Of a stretch of DNA of 9,940 nt, positions 7,720 to 9,940 are shown in pieces. The stretch spans positions 1-9,940 of the forward strand of contig DAOVKO010000059.1 in NCBI GenBank assembly GCA_030631725.1, read 5' to 3'. Positions within the stretch are counted from its first letter, which is position 1, and every line of letters starts with the position of its first letter. The stretch is from Actinomycetes bacterium. GTDB lineage: Bacteria > Planctomycetota > Phycisphaerae > JAACET01. The notes below the pieces were generated by a model. That model was not told the DNA's origin. It searched no databases and was given only the letters and a program-made list of their open reading frames with translations. Made by a program: the position numbers and the translations under genes.

Positions 7720-7759
7720 AAAAAAACGGAAGGTTTCGCCGTGGCCTGAAACCTCCCGT
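7720..7759 (-). terminator. Intrinsic terminator of the small basic-protein gene
   Basis: ACGGAAGGTTTC (7726-7737) pairs with GAAACCTCCCGT (7748-7759). This gives a 12-bp stem with one mismatch and a 10-nt loop. On the minus strand the stem is followed by a run of seven T (complement of the A run 7720-7726). It lies about 97 nt after the stop of the gene at 7856-8008 and points the same way. There is no T run on the plus-strand side, so it acts in the minus direction only. Confidence 0.85.
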
Positions 7760-7855
7760 TATACGACTCGCAATGCCGCTTGTGTTTTTGCCGTGGCGGC
7801 AATGTGTTGTTCCCGATCCGTTGGGAACTCGCTCGCTTACTCGCGAGCTCAGATA

Positions 7856-8008
7856 CTACCTGCGTCTTTTCCTCTTGGCTTTCCTTTTGGCTTTCTTCCT
7901 GGTTTTCTTCTTGGCTTTCTTTTTGGCTTTTCTTTTGGCTTTCTTCCTGGTTTTCTTCTTGGCTGCTTTGCGTTTCGCTTTTTTCTTTGCTTTTCTTCTC
8001 TTCGCCAT
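7856..8008 (-). CDS. Histone H1-like Lys/Arg/Ala-rich microprotein (50 aa)
   Basis: The 50-residue product is almost only Lys (26), Arg (11) and Ala (10), with two Thr and the initiator Met. It begins MAKRRKAKKKAKRKAAKK and ends KAKRKAKRKRRR. No catalytic residue, aromatic residue, acid or Cys is present, so a nucleic-acid-coating role like that of chlamydial Hc1/Hc2 or other bacterial H1-like proteins is the natural reading; binding to rRNA or polyphosphate is an alternative. The gene is real despite its length. It has a near-perfect promoter, an eleven-base match to the Shine-Dalgarno consensus 5 nt before ATG, and an intrinsic terminator. A 16-residue block (KKKTRKKAKRKAK-type) is duplicated in tandem. 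It is divergent from the sigma factor gene. Expression is probably high, judged from the signals. Other open frames across this stretch on both strands are shadows of it. Confidence 0.82.
   Translation of the reverse strand: MAKRRKAKKKAKRKAAKKKTRKKAKRKAKKKAKKKTRKKAKRKAKRKRRR
7865..7960 (-). repeat. Two tandem 48-bp units inside the basic microprotein gene
   Basis: Codons 17-32 (7913-7960) and 33-48 (7865-7912) encode the same block, KKKTRKKAKRKAK, and then diverge at the last three codons. The first nine codons are identical at DNA level, and only a few bases differ in the rest. This indicates recent tandem duplication, so copy number may vary between strains. Confidence 0.85.
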
Positions 8009-8013
8009 TACAC

Positions 8014-8024
8014 ATCACCTCCTT
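8014..8024 (-). promoter_or_regulatory. Full-length Shine-Dalgarno of the basic microprotein gene
   Basis: The minus strand reads AAGGAGGTGAT, complementary to the 16S rRNA 3' tail over eleven bases, and ends 5 nt before ATG at 8008. It is much the strongest ribosome site in the window and fixes the start. Confidence 0.9.
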
Positions 8025-8034
8025 TCTTACGTGA

Positions 8035-8063
8035 ATGCTAGGAACGAAAAAAATGCTTGTCAA
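8035..8063 (-). promoter_or_regulatory. Sigma-70-type promoter of the basic microprotein gene
   Basis: On the minus strand TTGACA (8058-8063, perfect -35) is followed by a 17-nt spacer and TAGCAT (8035-8040, four of six -10 bases). Transcription would begin near 8028, leaving a leader of about 20 nt that consists largely of the ribosome site. T and A tracts directly upstream (8067-8094) sit where an UP element would contact the RNA polymerase alpha subunit. Confidence 0.78.
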
Positions 8064-8066
8064 ACC

Positions 8067-8094
8067 TTTTTTTCAAAAAAAGTTAACTTTTTTT
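8067..8094. promoter_or_regulatory. Phased A/T tracts with 20-bp perfect palindrome (UP-like element)
   Basis: The plus strand has seven T (8067-8073), C, seven A (8075-8081), GTTAAC, then seven T (8088-8094). The 8075-8094 part is a perfect 20-bp palindrome. It lies immediately upstream of the minus-strand -35 box, at about -39 to -66 from the predicted start, so an UP element and/or intrinsically bent DNA is likely. A dimeric regulator site is possible. Confidence 0.55.
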
Positions 8095-8441
8095 CGGCCT
8101 TTTTCGGCTCCAAACTCCACTTGCACCAGATATATCAATGCTGTTATCGACATTTCAGAACAAAAATCTTTAGCTTTTAAGCATCACCCCACCTCTATAG
8201 TTCACTACTTTTGTGCTCCAGCATCCCCTGTTAATCTGCGTGCTACAACTTCATTACCTTGTTTTTAATTTGGTTTGCACCTTCAATCACAGCTATTCAA
8301 ACCAGCCACTTGATCAGAGCAACTCTAATCAATATGTCCGCACAGCTTCTAGTCCACTATCAAAGAAACACCCAAAAAACTACTCAACTTGGTATCCTAA
8401 TCCCGGCATCTTGGCTCTTTAAAATAGAACCACCTTTCATT
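8095..8441. other. Non-coding spacer upstream of the sigma factor gene
   Basis: About 350 bases, AT-richer than the flanking sigma coding sequence. The sigma frame stays open back to 8259, but the residues there show no family likeness and the codon use looks random. Near the left end a short direct repeat occurs (TTTTTCGGC twice in tandem). Weak -35/-10-like pairs exist, for example TTGATC with TATGTC at 17 nt near 8310-8340, but none is convincing. No RNA gene was recognised. Because the genes on each side diverge, the sigma factor promoter must lie here. Confidence 0.5.
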
Positions 8442-8445
8442 GGAG
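8442..8445 (+). promoter_or_regulatory. Ribosome binding site deciding the sigma factor start (GGAG)
   Basis: GGAG lies 5 nt before GTG at 8451. It supports GTG 8451 over TTG 8259 and ATG 8334, whose translated upstream stretches do not look like protein. Confidence 0.6.
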
Positions 8446-8450
8446 CTAGC

Positions 8451-9704
8451 GTGGAAACAATCGAATCTCTAGTAACCACCGCTGCCGACTCCAGCCTTGC
8501 CTCACCCCAAAGACTGGCTGCCTTTGGCCGGATCGTCCTGCGTTTTCAAGACATGGCCTATGGCTGCGCCTACGCCCTGCTGGGGGACTTCCACCTGGCC
8601 GAGGACGCCGCCCAGGAGGCCTTCCTCACCGCCTATCGCCAGCTCCCTAAGCTCCGCCAGCCGGGGGCCTTCCCCGGCTGGTTTCGCCGGATCGTCCTCA
8701 GCCAGTGCCGCCGGCTCACCCGGCGTAAGTCCCTGCCCAGCACCGCTCTGGACGCTGCAGCTGCCGTGCCCTCAAGTATCCCCCCGCCGCCCCAGAACCT
8801 GGCACGGCGCGAGACCAAAGACAAGGTCCTAGCCGCCATCGCTGCCCTGCCCGAACATCAACGGATGGCCACCACCCTTTTCTACATCAACGGCTACTCT
8901 CAGAAGGACGTCGCCGAGTTCCTCGAAGTCCCACTCACTACCGTCAAAAAACGCTTGGCCGACTCCCGCACCAAACTCAAAGAAAGGATGATTGCCATGG
9001 TCAAAGATGAATTCAAGAAGCGCTCACTGCCAGAAGAGTTCAGCCAGAGAGTTCTTACCTTCGCCCAGATCATGAAGCATGGCGAGGGTAAGGACTACAT
9101 ATTCCAGTTTGCCAACGGAGTCAGAGTTCGAAGCCGGATAGACAAGGTCTTCCAAGATGAGAGCCAGTTGCACTTGTTGATTTGTGGCCCAACGGAGATC
9201 ATATGTCATAGTGGAGAGCCATGGCCAGGGCCTCCTGATTCTTTTTCTTTTGATTCTTTTGTCCTGGTGCCGAGTGCTTTGGTCACTGTCACGCAGTTTG
9301 GGAAGGTTGTGAAACCTGGTTTAGAAGGTGGGGAGCTTCCATCGAGCTACGAGATAGTCGGGCCTAATGAGCCCAAGTATGAGGACAAGACGCAATACAT
9401 GCCCTCAGCGGTTTCGACGGGTCCTCTCGACATTAGCCCAGATGGTTGTTTCGCCTTTATCCGGATTGGCAAAGATCAGCGTCCACACAAATACCACGGC
9501 CGTGGCCAGGACACTACCGAGTACACCTGGCACGTATCCCCTGACGATATTTATGTTTCAGAAGATCAACTCCACGCTTATCATCTAAAGCAGGACGATA
9601 TCGTCAAGTGCAGATGGAGACGAGCTGTTGGAAATGAGAGATTCCGCGCTGCCGTCGACATTCTGGCTATCAACCAAACTCCCCCGGAGCTAAACCAACA
9701 ATAA
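8451..9704 (+). CDS. ECF-type sigma-70 factor with C-terminal Rho-like RNA-binding (cold-shock) domain
   Basis: Protein of 417 residues from GTG; typical ECF factors have about 180-200. Sigma region 2 spans about 25-95 (FGRIVLRFQDMAYG, then AEDAAQEAFLTAYRQL and FPGWFRRIV). A Pro/Ala linker follows, and sigma region 4 spans about 121-178, with the helix-turn-helix YSQKDVAEFLEVPLTTVKKR. Residues 179-320 are an unrecognised, probably beta-rich segment. Residues 323-412 closely resemble the N-terminal RNA-binding domain of terminator Rho: GPLDISPDG, then FAFIR for Rho's FGFLR, then SPDDIYVSEDQL, LKQDDIV and NERFRAAVDIL ending PPE. No Rho ATPase is present. Sigma parts direct RNA polymerase to promoters; the Rho-like part may bind C-rich RNA or single-stranded DNA, or may control sigma activity. 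GC content drops sharply after about 9000, which suggests the two halves have different origins. No anti-sigma gene is seen nearby. Confidence 0.88.
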   Translation: METIESLVTTAADSSLASPQRLAAFGRIVLRFQDMAYGCAYALLGDFHLAEDAAQEAFLTAYRQLPKLRQPGAFPGWFRRIVLSQCRRLTRRKSLPSTALDAAAAVPSSIPPPPQNLARRETKDKVLAAIAALPEHQRMATTLFYINGYSQKDVAEFLEVPLTTVKKRLADSRTKLKERMIAMVKDEFKKRSLPEEFSQRVLTFAQIMKHGEGKDYIFQFANGVRVRSRIDKVFQDESQLHLLICGPTEIICHSGEPWPGPPDSFSFDSFVLVPSALVTVTQFGKVVKPGLEGGELPSSYEIVGPNEPKYEDKTQYMPSAVSTGPLDISPDGCFAFIRIGKDQRPHKYHGRGQDTTEYTWHVSPDDIYVSEDQLHAYHLKQDDIVKCRWRRAVGNERFRAAVDILAINQTPPELNQQ

Positions 9705-9732
9705 GGACATCTCCGGCAAAACACACCCCCTG

Positions 9733-9876
9733 CTATTTATACTCCCTGAACCGCACGCCCGCCTTCTCGCCATAATCTATGCAGACCTCGCGACCGCCGG
9801 CCTGGATGTTCATCCTGCTGACCTCGATTATCGGTCCTGCCCCGCCCCAACCTGCCCCCCACCCAAGAATTATTCG
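9733..9876 (-). pseudogene. Possible 3' remnant of a protein gene (47 codons, no usable start)
   Basis: The minus strand is open from a stop at 9877-9879 to TAG at 9733-9735. It reads GWGAGWGGAGPIIEV and then SRMNIQAGGREVCIDYGEK, ending VRFREYK. From about 9837 downward the codons (GAG, GTC, ATC, GGC, GCC) look like genuine coding sequence. The Gly/Trp-rich start looks like a G-rich DNA tract. Only one ATG (9813) is in frame, giving 25 residues, and no clear ribosome site precedes it. I do not recognise the family. A decayed tail of a lost gene or a very small gene are both possible; chance is not excluded. Confidence 0.3.
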
Positions 9877-9940
9877 TTACTTGCAATAATCTCTCCTCTC
9901 TCAGCTTATTCTGTCCCTCTGCTCAGCCGATAATCAATAC

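Noticed and set aside
7831..7848. Hairpin GCTCGC/GCGAGC just after the microprotein stop as the terminator
   Set aside because: The stem is only 6 bp and no T run follows on either strand. The stem with a T tail at 7720-7759 is far better.
7572..8063. Minus-strand 163-codon frame rich in Glu, Gln, Ser and Lys
   Set aside because: It reads the Lys/Ala microprotein gene one frame off. Its repeats are the frame-shifted image of the AAG/AAA/GCC codons, and the full Shine-Dalgarno, the promoter and the terminator all fit the 50-codon frame instead.
8075..8094. A7-GTTAAC-T7 palindrome as an intrinsic terminator
   Set aside because: The stem has almost no GC pairs, and no gene on either strand ends just before it. 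Its place next to a -35 box suits a promoter element better.
7476..8180. Plus-strand 234-codon frame with Phe/Leu-rich repeats resembling membrane helices
   Set aside because: The Phe/Leu runs are the antisense of Lys codons in the microprotein gene. The frame has no ribosome site and crosses a terminator and a promoter of the opposite strand.
8259..8450. Extended N-terminus of the sigma factor from TTG 8259
   Set aside because: The 64 extra residues have no family likeness, and codon use differs from the sigma part. GTG 8451 has a GGAG at 5 nt and the expected distance to region 2.

Overview
The window looks like a chromosomal segment of an anaerobic or facultatively anaerobic bacterium, most likely from the PVC group (Planctomycetota, Phycisphaerae-like). 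This is an inference, not a placement. It rests on an Nfn-type electron-bifurcating transhydrogenase pair, an ECF sigma factor with a long C-terminal extension, a tiny histone-H1-like Lys/Ala protein, an orphan ParA, and moderately high GC broken by clearly AT-richer blocks.

Layout. (1) Bases 1-1983, plus strand: the 3' part of nfnA and all of nfnB, overlapping by 4 bp. Together they would couple ferredoxin, NADH and NADPH pools. (2) Bases 1997-7449, minus strand: a compact, probably co-transcribed run that reads parA-like ATPase -> VanZ-family membrane protein -> APC permease fused to a PTS EIIA-like domain -> secreted leucine-rich-repeat protein with a C-terminal DJ-1/PfpI domain. The genes overlap or lie within 17 bp of each other, and a TATAAT-type promoter sits upstream of parA. 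The run converges on nfnB with a 13-bp gap. (3) Bases 7720-8094, minus strand: a complete small transcription unit. It has an A/T-tract UP-like element, a TTGACA/17/TAGCAT promoter, a full-length Shine-Dalgarno, a 50-codon gene for a protein that is three-quarters Lys+Arg, and an intrinsic terminator. (4) Bases 8451-9704, plus strand: an ECF-type sigma factor whose C-terminus closely resembles the RNA-binding cold-shock domain of transcription terminator Rho. (5) Bases 9705-9940: mostly non-coding, with a minus-strand coding-like tail of 47 codons that may be a gene remnant.

The strongest candidates for something undescribed are the sigma factor-Rho RNA-binding domain fusion (initiation and termination-type modules in one polypeptide) and the LRR-DJ-1/PfpI fusion, which is predicted to be exported. 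The histone-like microprotein is a well-supported gene that length-filtered annotation would miss. All domain calls come from reading motifs by eye; no database search was run.
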